From contig JAEWPQ010000181.1 in the NCBI GenBank assembly GCA_023460575.1, forward strand, positions 1 through 44,679: a stretch of 44,679 nt of DNA, in the 5' to 3' direction. Within the stretch, counting starts at the first letter, position 1, and each line of letters opens with the position of its first letter. The stretch comes from Bacillota bacterium. Lineage in GTDB: Bacteria; Bacillota; Clostridia; Lachnospirales; Lachnospiraceae. This document shows, piece after piece, positions 8,091 through 16,196 of this stretch. The notes under the pieces were generated by a model. That model ran no database searches and was not told the DNA's origin. It saw only the letters and a program-made list of their open reading frames with translations. A program made the translations under genes and the position numbers.

Positions 8091-8813
8091 TTAATATGTA
8101 AACAGCTGTACCCAGTACTGTGTTCCTGCACCGTTTTGTACATTGCCAACACCGATATGTGTAAAGCTCTTATTTAAGATGTTAGCCCGGTGTCCGGCAC
8201 TGTTCATCCATGCATTCATTACTTCTTGTGGTGTCTTCTGACCCCAGGCAATGTTCTCACCTGCACCCCGGAAGTTAACGTTCTGCTCTTTGATTGCTGT
8301 AGAGAAGGAACTGCCGTTTGGACGCACGTGCTCGAAGGTAGTCTGAATTTCATTGGCTCTTACATTCGCTGCTTTTTCCACATTTGCATCAATAGTAAGA
8401 GGTGCAAGTCCTGCTTTTGCTCTTTCTGCATTTACCAGATCAACAACCTGCTGTGTGTAGGTTTTGTTGGTAGTGGAGCCAGTGTTGGTGTTTCCGGTGT
8501 TGGTATTACCGGTGTTGGTGTTACCAGTGTTAGTATTACCGGTGTTGGTATTGCTTCCGTTTCCATTGCTGCAATTTTTATTATTATTACTATTGCTGTT
8601 GATTAGAGAAGACCAGTCTACATTGTTTGAATTGATCCCAAGCTGCTGAAGCTTCGCCTTCAAATCACTGGCATTACAGGAGCCATAAATTGCAGTCACG
8701 TTTCTTCCGCCATAGCACTGTCTGTATGAGTTATTCACCGCTGCGTTTGCTGTTAATGGAAGCATGCTTGTCAAGGTTAACGTAATCAATCCAATTGCCT
8801 TTAGTTTCTTCAA
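8091..8813 (-). CDS. Secreted CAP/SCP-domain protein with NTNTG repeat linker
   Basis: A 240-residue secreted protein. Residues 1-24 form a signal peptide ending in TANA. Residues 25-80 are an N-terminal domain with two cysteines, followed by an Asn/Ser-rich stretch and about five copies of NTNTG, then a CAP domain (about 118-240) with the usual LVNAERAKAGL, TFEHVRPNG, AGENIAWG and HRANILNKSF blocks. Proteins of this build are common in Clostridia and Bacilli (YkwD-like) and are linked to the cell surface or spore coat, but the biochemical role is unsettled. It is a single-gene unit convergent with the LysR gene. Confidence 0.88.
   Translation of the reverse strand: MKKLKAIGLITLTLTSMLPLTANAAVNNSYRQCYGGRNVTAIYGSCNASDLKAKLQQLGINSNNVDWSSLINSNSNNNKNCSNGNGSNTNTGNTNTGNTNTGNTNTGNTNTGSTTNKTYTQQVVDLVNAERAKAGLAPLTIDANVEKAANVRANEIQTTFEHVRPNGSSFSTAIKEQNVNFRGAGENIAWGQKTPQEVMNAWMNSAGHRANILNKSFTHIGVGNVQNGAGTQYWVQLFTY
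8479..8553 (-). repeat. Five 15-bp tandem repeats coding (NTNTG)n
   Basis: Five 15-base units, each of the form cc(a/g)gtgtt(g/a)gt(g/a)tt(t/a/g) on the plus strand, run head to tail and code the NTNTG linker of the CAP protein. Units differ mainly at synonymous positions. The array is in frame, so copy-number change would lengthen or shorten the linker without breaking the gene. Confidence 0.85.
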
Positions 8814-8959
8814 TGTTATTTCCTCCTTTTGGGTTTGTTACAATTTTATTACATTTGTGTTACAAGAATATGATAGCACTGTTACTTCCATTTTTCCAGT
8901 GGTAATACATGGTAATTGTTTTACCAGATTTCCAGAACGGGAAATGGCATTTTCCATTC

Positions 8960-9835
8960 TCACTCCAGTTCCCTGTATGCATCTGTTAAAAAGTCCAGAA
9001 AATGCCTGCTTGCAGCAGGTAAAATCCTCTGATCCTTAAATACGACTCCAATGGTTCTGGACAGCGGCGGTTCCAGATTTCTCACAGCATTTTTATAATC
9101 TACCCTGTTTAAAATTAAATCTGAGAGAATTCCCACACCCAGCCCTTTTTCTATCATCGCCATAATTGTATAATCATCATGGACAATATATTGAATGTTC
9201 GGTTTGATACCATATTGGCGGAAATACTCCATGAGTTCATTTAAACTTCCCTCTTCCAGCAAGATAAATGGTTCTTGTGCCAGTTCCTTTATAGTGATCT
9301 TATCTTTTGCCGCAAGGGGGTGGTTTATGGGAAGTACTGCAAGCATTGGATCTTTTTTTAAGGGAATGGTCTTCAGTTCCTGATCTGTCACTGCCTGTGG
9401 ATTAATGAAACCAAAGTCCACGCTGCCTTCCTTTACCAGCTGCTCAATCTGCGTATAATCTCCCTGGTAAAGCTGAAAGCTGACAGCAGGATATTTTTCT
9501 TTGAATCCCTTCATCAATCCCGGAAGCCAGTGACAGGATACACTGGCAAAGGTGCCGATGCGGATGGCTGCATTCTGAATTCCTTCCATCTCACTTCGCT
9601 TTTCTATCAATTCCCTGTATGCATGACAGATATTTTTTATGTATGGCATAAGTTCAACCCCGTCCGGTGTCAGTGTTACGCCTTTTTTTGACCGTACAAA
9701 AAGAACTGTATCAAGTTCCTCTTCCAATGACTGAACCATCTGGCTGACAGCGGACTGTGTATAGCCCAGTTCCATGGCAGCTTTGGTAAATCCCCCACAT
9801 TCCACAATTTTAACGACTGCCCGGTACCGGTTCAT
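8960..9835 (-). CDS. LysR-family regulator divergent from azlCD
   Basis: A 291-residue LysR-type regulator. The helix-turn-helix is GGFTKAAMELGYTQSAVSQM (residues 14-33) and the effector domain runs from about residue 90 to 290. It is divergent from azlC with a symmetric 47-bp sequence between the two genes, so it probably controls branched-chain amino acid or azaleucine export. The ATG at 9835 begins directly at the canonical first helix (MNRYRAVVKIVE). Effector identity is unknown. Confidence 0.83.
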   Translation of the reverse strand: MNRYRAVVKIVECGGFTKAAMELGYTQSAVSQMVQSLEEELDTVLFVRSKKGVTLTPDGVELMPYIKNICHAYRELIEKRSEMEGIQNAAIRIGTFASVSCHWLPGLMKGFKEKYPAVSFQLYQGDYTQIEQLVKEGSVDFGFINPQAVTDQELKTIPLKKDPMLAVLPINHPLAAKDKITIKELAQEPFILLEEGSLNELMEYFRQYGIKPNIQYIVHDDYTIMAMIEKGLGVGILSDLILNRVDYKNAVRNLEPPLSRTIGVVFKDQRILPAASRHFLDFLTDAYRELE

Positions 9836-9852
9836 TCATCCACCCTCTTATC

Positions 9853-9899
9853 CATCAGTTTTCCTAATGTTTCCATTATAAACATTTGTTTTACTGATG
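9853..9899. promoter_or_regulatory. Nested symmetric dyad, candidate LysR operator for azlCD
   Basis: Outer arms CATCAG (9853-9858) and CTGATG (9894-9899) and inner arms AATGTTT (9866-9872) and AAACATT (9880-9886) share one centre at 9876, each perfectly complementary, with seven bases between successive arms. Spacing near a helical turn suggests paired dimer sites. It lies about 18 bases from the LysR start and 66 from the azlC start. Confidence 0.55.
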
Positions 9900-9965
9900 T
9901 AAAGAACCGTGGTATATTTTTCTTAGTTTACCAAAAGAATGGTGACCCTGTTACGGAGGATTCTT

Positions 9966-10688
9966 ATGAATGAGCGCAGATTACAATATTTTACCGGAAT
10001 AAAAGACGGTATTCCCATAGGTCTTGGATACTTTGCAGTATCCTTTACCTTTGGCATTATGGCGGCTAATACCGGACTTTCACCATGGCAGGCCATAGTG
10101 ATGTCACTTACCAACTTAACGTCGGCAGGACAGTTCGCCGGACTTGGGATCATCAAAGCAGGGGCATCCCTTGGAGAAATGGCTCTTGCCCAGCTTGTAA
10201 TCAATTTAAGATACAGCTTAATGTCCTGTTCCCTTTCCCAGAAATTTAAAGAAGATACTCCATTTTATCACCGTTTTCTCATTGGATACGGCGTAACAGA
10301 TGAGGTGTTTGGCGTCTCCGTCTGCAAATCCGGTAAATTAGATCCACGCTACTGCTATGGACTGATGTCTGCGGCAGTCCCCGGCTGGACACTTGGCACT
10401 GCTTTCGGAGCCGTATCCGGCAACCTGCTTCCAGACCGTCTTTTAAGCGCCTTAAGCGTGGGGTTATACGGTATGTTTGTGGCTATTATCGTACCTCCGG
10501 CAAGGGATAACCGCACTCTGGCGCTGGTGGTAGCTGTTTCCATGATTCTTAGTTACCTGTTTTCCTGTCTTCCGGGACTGCGTTTGATTTCTTCCGGTAT
10601 GAGGCTCATACTTCTGACTGTCGTAATTGCTGGCGCAGCCGCTTTTTTGTTTCCATTTCCGATTGAAGAGGAGGTTTCTTATGAATGA
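9966..10688 (+). CDS. azlC: AzlC family branched-chain amino acid exporter, large subunit
   Basis: A 240-residue membrane protein with about seven hydrophobic segments and the AzlC pattern GIKDGIPIGLGYFAVSFTFG near the N terminus, followed by LTSAGQFAG. AzlC with AzlD exports branched-chain amino acids and confers azaleucine resistance in Bacillus. The open frame extends to 9939, but GGAGG (9955-9959) six bases before the ATG at 9966 sets the start. It overlaps azlD by eight bases. Confidence 0.9.
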   Translation: MNERRLQYFTGIKDGIPIGLGYFAVSFTFGIMAANTGLSPWQAIVMSLTNLTSAGQFAGLGIIKAGASLGEMALAQLVINLRYSLMSCSLSQKFKEDTPFYHRFLIGYGVTDEVFGVSVCKSGKLDPRYCYGLMSAAVPGWTLGTAFGAVSGNLLPDRLLSALSVGLYGMFVAIIVPPARDNRTLALVVAVSMILSYLFSCLPGLRLISSGMRLILLTVVIAGAAAFLFPFPIEEEVSYE

Positions 10689-10986
10689 CCGCATTTATAT
10701 ATACATACTGGTTATGGCAATCGTAACCTACGCCATACGCGTACTTCCCCTGACTTTGATCCGGCGGGAAATAAAAAACGCATGGGTACGTTCCTTTCTC
10801 TTCTACGTTCCTTATGTAACCTTGTCCGTGATGACTTTTCCGGCAATTTTGACAGCTACCAGAAGCATCTGGTCCGCAGCGGCGGCGTTGGCGGCGGCTG
10901 TGGTGATGGCTTATAGAGGGAAGACGTTGATTTTCGTTTCATTGACGGCTTGCGGGGTTGTGTTTTTGATGGAGCTGCTGCTGTGA
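10681..10986 (+). CDS. azlD: AzlD family small subunit of branched-chain amino acid exporter
   Basis: A 101-residue protein with three or four membrane helices and the family segment TYAIRVLPLTLIRREI at residues 14-29. It is the partner of AzlC and is translationally coupled: its ATG at 10681 overlaps the azlC stop, with GAGGAGG inside azlC. The longer frame back to 10627 lies inside azlC and is not the start. Confidence 0.9.
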   Translation: MNDRIYIYILVMAIVTYAIRVLPLTLIRREIKNAWVRSFLFYVPYVTLSVMTFPAILTATRSIWSAAAALAAAVVMAYRGKTLIFVSLTACGVVFLMELLL

Positions 10987-11038
10987 CGATGACGTATAAC
11001 AGTAAACAGCAGATCACACCAGCCAATACTGTTTGCAT
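10856..11038 (-). CDS. Possible small antisense ORF at the azlD 3' end (doubtful)
   Basis: A 60-residue frame, mostly antisense to azlD. The first 25 residues, outside or at the edge of azlD, are hydrophobic (MQTVLAGVICCLLLYVIVTA) and the ATG has a good GGGAGG five bases upstream. The rest is Pro/Ser-rich and looks like antisense translation. It could be a short membrane peptide whose original 3' end was lost, or chance. Confidence 0.15.
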   Translation of the reverse strand: MQTVLAGVICCLLLYVIVTAAAPSKTQPRKPSMKRKSTSSLYKPSPQPPPTPPLRTRCFW

Positions 11039-11134
11039 TTATTCCTCCCTCTGAAAAGCAGGACACATCATTTGAATATACATCCTGTCTAGTTCCTTAC
11101 ATAAATATGTAATCACTTTAATCTTTAGTTTTTA

Positions 11135-11539
11135 TCATTTGCACAAATAGTATATATAAGCAATAAAACAAAAAGCAATTAAAAATTTTTTTAAAGATTG
11201 CATTAACCATGCTTTTTTATTCATAATCGGGAAAAAGTTCTTTGGATTTTTTTCATCATATTGTAATATTCTAACCTCACCAATTGGTAGGTTTTCTTCC
11301 TTATTCTCAGGAAATGCTAATTCTTCTTCGTAAATATTGCCATTTACTATGTATCTATAAGTAGGATAATAGCAATAGTAATTCCCCTTTATACAAGATT
11401 CTCTAACACCTATAATTGTGCCCTGGGTTTTTTCTTCATACTTTCTCATTTTTAAATTCATGATTACAACTTTTATTAAAAAACTGTAAATAATCGAAGC
11501 AAACATTATTATACCAAACACGATCTTCACTGCTTCCAT
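11135..11539 (-). CDS. Membrane protein with DUF3592-like extracellular domain, function unknown
   Basis: A 134-residue protein with an N-terminal membrane helix (about residues 5-29), a central polar domain (30-105) rich in beta-type sequence, and a C-terminal helix (112-132). The central part, with a turn near YRYIVNGNIYEEE, resembles DUF3592 proteins, a weak match made by eye. It is AT-rich compared with azlCD and shares this and its orientation with the MFS gene 34 bases upstream, so the two may form one acquired unit. No function can be assigned. Confidence 0.6.
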   Translation of the reverse strand: MEAVKIVFGIIMFASIIYSFLIKVVIMNLKMRKYEEKTQGTIIGVRESCIKGNYYCYYPTYRYIVNGNIYEEELAFPENKEENLPIGEVRILQYDEKNPKNFFPIMNKKAWLMQSLKKFLIAFCFIAYIYYLCK

Positions 11540-11573
11540 TTATTCATTCCTCTCTAAGCATTATCTGGCTGGA

Positions 11574-12830
11574 CTAGACTTCTTCCATTCTTCTTATAGA
11601 TTTTAAACTCCCAATGTATAAAAAAATTAAAACTGTAATTACTCCAACACAAAAATAAGTACGTATAATTGTTAAGTAAGGCAAAATTATTGCCAACAGA
11701 AAAGAACCTGCTGGAATAGAGGAGCAAGCCATGGCATTAAAGATACTTGCAGCTCTGCCAAGGTATTCGTTTGGAGTATTTGCCATGAAAGTTACTTGTG
11801 CAGACATACCAATTATAGAATTGATAAATCCAAATATACATAAAACACCCCCATAGGTTATATAACGCAGAGGAATATAATCAATCATACCAACAAACAT
11901 TAAGCAGAAGTATATAATACCAATTAATGTGCCGCCATAAATTAATATATCTTTATTTGAAAATGTTTTTCTGACACAGACAAAAAGTAAACTGCCCAGA
12001 ATAAGCCCGCAAGTCATAAAAATGCTTCCTACTGACATCGCATTAACTCCCAGACTAAGGCACTCATTCACATATGCCGCCTGTAGTTTTTCTAATGGAA
12101 CAGTAATTACATTTAATAGGAAACCAATACAACATATTATAAAAATAATCCGATTTTTTTTAAAATATTGTATGCCACCGTATAGATCACTGCAATAATT
12201 CTTAACATTAATCTTTGTATGTATTTTATCTTTTTTACATCCTGGTAACTTTAATGAGTAAAATAATATTGCTGATATAAAGAAAGTAATTGCATCAACA
12301 ATAATTGCACCCCCACTTCCAAGAATGCCGATAACAGCACCTGCACAGCCCAGGCCTATGAGTTCAGATATACGGCTTGCGGACTGATTGAGCGATAAAC
12401 CAATATTATAATCCTGCTTTTTTAATACAAGTGGAATTATAGAAAGACTGCTGGGTATTCTGTAAGCTTCAAAACATGAATTTAAAAATGTAAGAATTAA
12501 TAAATGCCACGGCTGCAAAACCCCTGATATCATCATTATGCCTGTACATAAGACCACTAAACCTCTGCCCGTATCGCATAATATGACTGTGATTCTTTTA
12601 TCAATAAATTCCACCAAAGCTCCGGCAAAAGGCTGAAGTAAGATCGTTGGCAGAGAATTTATACCATAAATAAGCGCCAGCCATGAGGTAGAGCCGGTTA
12701 GTTCATACACCATCCAGCCATATGCTATAGAATCAATAGAATCACCAAATCTGCCTATTATGTTTGAAAGAATAATTTTTAAATATTCTTTTTCTGTTTT
12801 AATAAATGATTTATCAATACATTTTTCCAT
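11574..12830 (-). CDS. MFS transporter, MFS_3 drug/siderophore exporter type
   Basis: A 418-residue major facilitator protein with about 12 predicted membrane helices. The opening block GRFGDSIDSIAYGWMVYELT (residues 27-46) and the following ALIYGINSLPTILLQPFAGA match the MFS_3 group that includes macrolide and enterobactin exporters. It is notably AT-rich with many ATA and TTA codons, unlike the sulfate or azl genes, suggesting horizontal gain. The substrate is unknown; export of a toxic compound or peptide is the default inference. Confidence 0.82.
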   Translation of the reverse strand: MEKCIDKSFIKTEKEYLKIILSNIIGRFGDSIDSIAYGWMVYELTGSTSWLALIYGINSLPTILLQPFAGALVEFIDKRITVILCDTGRGLVVLCTGIMMISGVLQPWHLLILTFLNSCFEAYRIPSSLSIIPLVLKKQDYNIGLSLNQSASRISELIGLGCAGAVIGILGSGGAIIVDAITFFISAILFYSLKLPGCKKDKIHTKINVKNYCSDLYGGIQYFKKNRIIFIICCIGFLLNVITVPLEKLQAAYVNECLSLGVNAMSVGSIFMTCGLILGSLLFVCVRKTFSNKDILIYGGTLIGIIYFCLMFVGMIDYIPLRYITYGGVLCIFGFINSIIGMSAQVTFMANTPNEYLGRAASIFNAMACSSIPAGSFLLAIILPYLTIIRTYFCVGVITVLIFLYIGSLKSIRRMEEV

Positions 12831-13014
12831 TGTTTAATCTTCACCTACAATCTCCCTTCAATATGGGTCTTTAAACAATATGAATCTATTAACTTTTAAC
12901 ATTTTATGACAGTAATTTCAACCTATGTGCCGAAATTATACGTGTTAGCTTCCAAAATTGGACACTGCCAAAGAATTTGGTCATCAAACCGGCAGCAGAC
13001 CAATCTCCCTTCAT

Positions 13015-13050
13015 GCAGAAAACAGACACCTTTTGATGTCTGTTTTCTGC
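13015..13050 (-). terminator. Strong hairpin downstream of the Rrf2 operon
   Basis: GCAGAAAACAGACA (13015-13028) and TGTCTGTTTTCTGC (13037-13050) pair perfectly over 14 bp with an eight-base loop. It begins 36 bases past the rrf2 stop on the minus strand. A long T tract is missing, so termination is likely but not certain. Confidence 0.55.
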
Positions 13051-13086
13051 TATCATATATAAGAATGAACAAAACTCCCCATTCTC

Positions 13087-13518
13087 CTATATCACATAAT
13101 TATTCATATAATCATTCTTCTGAATCAGATCTGCAATAGTAATCCCGTCAAAGTAATCATTAATCAGTTTATTAAGACCTTCCCACATCTCTAAAGTCTG
13201 GCACTGCCCCGCTCTGTTGCAGTTATTGTTCTCCCCTTCCAGGCAGGACACGGGAGCAAGAGAACCTTCCGTAAGCCGTAAAATGCTTCCAACTGTATAA
13301 AGCTCCGGATCCTTAGCCAGCTTATAGCCGCCGCCTTTCCCTCTTAATGAGATAAGGAAATTATTTTTACTTAAAACAGAGACTATGGATTCCAAATATT
13401 TTTCTGATATCTCCTGCCTTTGGGCAATATCCATCAGTGTAATAAATTCACCGTTATTGTGCTCTGCAAGATCAATCATGAGTCTGATAGCATAACGGCC
13501 TTTCGTTGAAATTTTCAT
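13087..13518 (-). CDS. Rrf2/IscR-like regulator with three cysteines
   Basis: A 143-residue Rrf2-family regulator. The start MKISTKGRYAIR is the family's canonical N terminus and has GGAGG eight bases upstream; the frame extends to 13668 only because it runs on into the end of the preceding gene. The winged helix occupies residues 1-75 with GKGGGYKLAKD as the wing. Cys92, Cys100 and Cys106 sit where E. coli IscR has cluster ligands Cys92, 98 and 104, so an iron-sulfur or thiol/persulfide sensing role is plausible. It is last in an operon with tcdA and a rhodanese-TtcA gene, pointing to control of sulfur or Fe-S metabolism. Confidence 0.85.
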   Translation of the reverse strand: MKISTKGRYAIRLMIDLAEHNNGEFITLMDIAQRQEISEKYLESIVSVLSKNNFLISLRGKGGGYKLAKDPELYTVGSILRLTEGSLAPVSCLEGENNNCNRAGQCQTLEMWEGLNKLINDYFDGITIADLIQKNDYMNNYVI

Positions 13519-13576
13519 ATGCATAACCTCCTTATCATAATTTACCACAAGGTTAATATGTTTTTCAAGTCTATTT

Positions 13577-14779
13577 CTAATATTCTTCCTGATTTTCTTT
13601 TTTAACAGCTGCTTTCTCATCATAATCATCCAGGAAATGATGAACAGCCCCATCCTTCTTATAAGCAATTATGGTATTTAAATTAACATTCTCCACGCTT
13701 TTAAATAAATTGCCTTCAATATAGGGGTTGGTCTCCTTCAGCTGCCTGATCAGATTCTTTATCTCCACCCGTTTGGAACCGGTATTTCCATCTGTTCTGC
13801 AGGTGGTACAGGTATCGGTAAACCGGCATGCGCACTGGATAAAATGTAGGTCGTTGTAATCCCGCCAGCGTTTGATGTCATCTTCTCTGATTAGATACAG
13901 CGGACGGATGAGCTCCATACCTTCAAAATTGGTGCTGTGCAGCTTTGGCATCATGGTCTGGATCTGGCCTCCGTACATCATTCCCATGAGAATAGTCTCA
14001 ATCACATCATCATAGTGATGTCCAAGTGCAATCTTATTGCAGCCCAGTTCCTTTGCCTTACTGTACAAGTGTCCCCGCCTCATTCTTGCACACAGATAAC
14101 AGGGGGATTTCTCCACTTCATAGACTGCATCAAAAATCTGTGTTTCAAATACGGTAATAGGAATATTTAAAAGTCTGGCATTGTTTTCAATCACCTGCCG
14201 GTTTGTCTCGTGATAGCCGGGATCCATAACAAGAAACACCAGCTCGAACGGGAACTTGTTGTGGCGCCTGATCTCCTGAAACAGCTTTGCCATCAGCATG
14301 GAGTCCTTGCCTCCTGAGATGCAAACGGCTATCTTGTCATTTTCCTTTACAAGCTCATATTCATTGATTGCTTTGGCAAATTTACTGAACAGCTCTTTAT
14401 GGAATTTCTTCCGGATACTCTTTTCAATCTCTTCCAGCCGTCCCTGACCCTTCTCTTCTTTCTTCATGGCCTGAATGAGCCAGGCTCCATAGCCTCCTGA
14501 CAGGCTATAGGCTATATATCCTTTTTCTCTTAAAGTCTCTGCCGCTTCCTCGCTGATCACACCCTTTAAGCAATACAAAACAATCTTCTTTTCTTTGGGA
14601 AGCGTGTACTCATCTGCTGATAATGCTTCCGCATCCATGTGAATGGCGCCGGGAATAAATCCGTGCTGATAGGCTCTTTCCTCTCTGATATCCACCAGAA
14701 TATATTCTGCCTGATCCATCTGCTCCAGCTGTTGTAATGACAGACTGCATTCACAAGTATCCATGTATTCTGAACCCAT
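13577..14779 (-). CDS. Rhodanese-TtcA fusion, tRNA sulfur-transferase family protein
   Basis: About 400 residues in two domains. Residues 1-105 are a rhodanese with DIREERAYQHGFIPGA and an active-site loop with cysteine in VLYCLKG. Residues 115-375 are a TtcA-type PP-loop ATPase with CISGGKDS, CYLCAR and a later CAC-TDTC-TTC cysteine group. TtcA makes 2-thiocytidine at tRNA position 32 using a [4Fe-4S] cluster; the fused rhodanese could hand over persulfide sulfur directly. The ATG at 14779 has GGGAG eight bases upstream; an in-frame ATG at 14794 has no clear site. It lies between tcdA and rrf2. Exact tRNA target and sulfur donor are inferred. Confidence 0.85.
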   Translation of the reverse strand: MGSEYMDTCECSLSLQQLEQMDQAEYILVDIREERAYQHGFIPGAIHMDAEALSADEYTLPKEKKIVLYCLKGVISEEAAETLREKGYIAYSLSGGYGAWLIQAMKKEEKGQGRLEEIEKSIRKKFHKELFSKFAKAINEYELVKENDKIAVCISGGKDSMLMAKLFQEIRRHNKFPFELVFLVMDPGYHETNRQVIENNARLLNIPITVFETQIFDAVYEVEKSPCYLCARMRRGHLYSKAKELGCNKIALGHHYDDVIETILMGMMYGGQIQTMMPKLHSTNFEGMELIRPLYLIREDDIKRWRDYNDLHFIQCACRFTDTCTTCRTDGNTGSKRVEIKNLIRQLKETNPYIEGNLFKSVENVNLNTIIAYKKDGAVHHFLDDYDEKAAVKKENQEEY

Positions 14780-14799
14780 ATCCTTATCTCCCATTTCTT

Positions 14800-15567
14800 T
14801 TACGCTTTCTGCTGCCCGCCTGCAAGGTCCTTAATAACCTCTCCGGCGATAATCAGACCAGCAACAGACGGCACAAATGCCAGACTTCCCGGAATATCCC
14901 GTCTCTCCGTACACTTATGCGCAGCTCCGGGTGGGCAGATACAGTTTGTCCTGCAGCTGATGGACATATCCTCGATAGGCCTGGTTGGTATTTCCTTTGA
15001 ATAGACCACCTTAAGCTTTTTCACTCCCCGCTTCTTTAACTCTCTTCTCATGACCTTTGCGAGGGGGCAAACCGATGTTCTATAAATGTCAGCGACCTCA
15101 AACTTAGTAGGATCCAACTTGTTTCCTGCGCCCATGCAGCTGATAACCGGAACGCCTGCCTCTTTTGCCTGCATGACAAGCTGAAGCTTGGCTGTCACCG
15201 TATCCACCGCATCCACCACATAATCATAGTCCTGAAAGGAAAAATCTCCTGCATTCTCAGGCAGGAAGAAGCATTTGTGCATTTCTACCTCTGCCTCCGG
15301 ATTAATGTCTAAAATCCGCTCTTTCATTACTTCAACCTTATATTTTCCCACCGTTTTTCTGGTGGCTATAATCTGCCTGTTAATATTGGTCAGACATACC
15401 TTATCATCATCAATAAGAACAAAGGAACGGACTCCGCTTCTTACCAGAGCTTCCACAACATATCCGCCCACTCCGCCAATTCCAAATACTGCAACTTTCG
15501 CTTCTGACAGACGCTTCATAGCATCTTCCCCCAGTAACAGCTGGGTTCTGGAAAACTGATTTAACAA
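14800..15567 (-). CDS. tcdA: tRNA threonylcarbamoyladenosine dehydratase (TcdA/CsdL), ThiF/E1 family
   Basis: A 255-residue adenylating enzyme of the ThiF/MoeB/UBA1 family that cyclises t6A37 in tRNA to ct6A. The nucleotide-binding motif is GIGGVGGYVVEAL (about residues 30-42), with DDDKVCLTNINRQ and the RTSVCPLAKVMRRELKKRG block typical of TcdA. The family start MLNQFSRTQLLLGEDAM uses a TTG codon here, with AGAGG nine bases upstream. In E. coli TcdA works with the CsdA-CsdE sulfur-relay proteins, so its place beside a rhodanese-TtcA fusion is meaningful. Confidence 0.9.
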   Translation of the reverse strand: MLNQFSRTQLLLGEDAMKRLSEAKVAVFGIGGVGGYVVEALVRSGVRSFVLIDDDKVCLTNINRQIIATRKTVGKYKVEVMKERILDINPEAEVEMHKCFFLPENAGDFSFQDYDYVVDAVDTVTAKLQLVMQAKEAGVPVISCMGAGNKLDPTKFEVADIYRTSVCPLAKVMRRELKKRGVKKLKVVYSKEIPTRPIEDMSISCRTNCICPPGAAHKCTERRDIPGSLAFVPSVAGLIIAGEVIKDLAGGQQKA

Positions 15568-15603
15568 ATGAATCTACCTCTTTCTACATTTTCTGACTCA
15601 TGG

Positions 15604-15650
15604 TATAAAAAAACACACTTCAAGTAATTATACTTCGAAAAGTGTGTTTG
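15604..15650 (-). terminator. Rho-independent terminator of the csoR gene
   Basis: AAACACACTT (15611-15620) pairs with AAGTGTGTTT (15640-15649), enclosing an inner AAGTA/TACTT stem. On the minus strand the stem is followed by a run of seven Ts, 47 bases past the csoR stop. Confidence 0.85.
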
Positions 15651-15696
15651 GGCAATTCATTTTTACTGGATATGGTTTCCTTACAATAGTAATCAA

Positions 15697-16041
15697 TTAT
15701 TTAATAAAACGGTCAATGGCCTTGTTTAAATCATCAATTGCCTGCTTGTCTCCTGATTCCACCGCGTCCACAATACAATGTTCAATATGATCCTTGATAA
15801 TCACTTTACCTGTCTGATTCAATGCCGATATGACTGCTGACAGCTGTATCAGCACCTCACTGCAGTCTCTTTCGTCACTGACCATACGTTTCACAGATTC
15901 CAAATGTCCGATCGCACGGGACAGCCTGTTGATAACCATCTTTGTATTGGTATGCTTATGCGGGTGTCCGGGTAAATGAGAATGGGTATATTCGGTTCCA
16001 TCCTCTGCCTTATGTGTGTGATATTCCATGTTCTCGTTCAT
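15697..16041 (-). CDS. csoR: CsoR-family copper-sensing repressor with His-rich N terminus
   Basis: A 114-residue four-helix DUF156 repressor. Cys60, His85 and Cys89 keep the 25- and 4-residue spacing of the Cu(I) ligands of CsoR (Cys36, His61, Cys65 in M. tuberculosis). Residues 8-30 contain nine histidines, an added metal-binding tail. CsoR proteins release copper-efflux promoters on binding Cu(I). It stands alone, about 10 kb from copA, so it either acts in trans or controls itself. A nickel or zinc role through the His tail is possible. Confidence 0.85.
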   Translation of the reverse strand: MNENMEYHTHKAEDGTEYTHSHLPGHPHKHTNTKMVINRLSRAIGHLESVKRMVSDERDCSEVLIQLSAVISALNQTGKVIIKDHIEHCIVDAVESGDKQAIDDLNKAIDRFIK

Positions 16042-16196
16042 ATTTGCTACTCTCCTCCATACTCCCCTATTGTACTCCAGATTTCATTTTTTCACAAGAT
16101 GATATGAAGATGATATGAAAATTCAGGTGTTCTTGACATTCCCTTCCATTCATGCTACACTCTTACTCCAAAATTTTATTACTGCAGGAGGAAAAT

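Noticed and set aside
8464..8649. Val/Leu-rich plus-strand frame across the CAP repeat
   Set aside because: Antisense reading of the tandem repeat; produces low-complexity VLVLPVLVLP only.
12913..12938. TAATTTC/GAAATTA inverted repeat upstream of the MFS gene
   Set aside because: Short AT-rich arms in an AT-rich gap; no regulator gene adjacent, so too weak to call an operator.
13519..13668. 50-residue N-terminal extension of the Rrf2 gene
   Set aside because: It overlaps the end of the rhodanese-TtcA gene and lacks a ribosome site; the canonical MKISTKGRYA start at 13518 has a good one.
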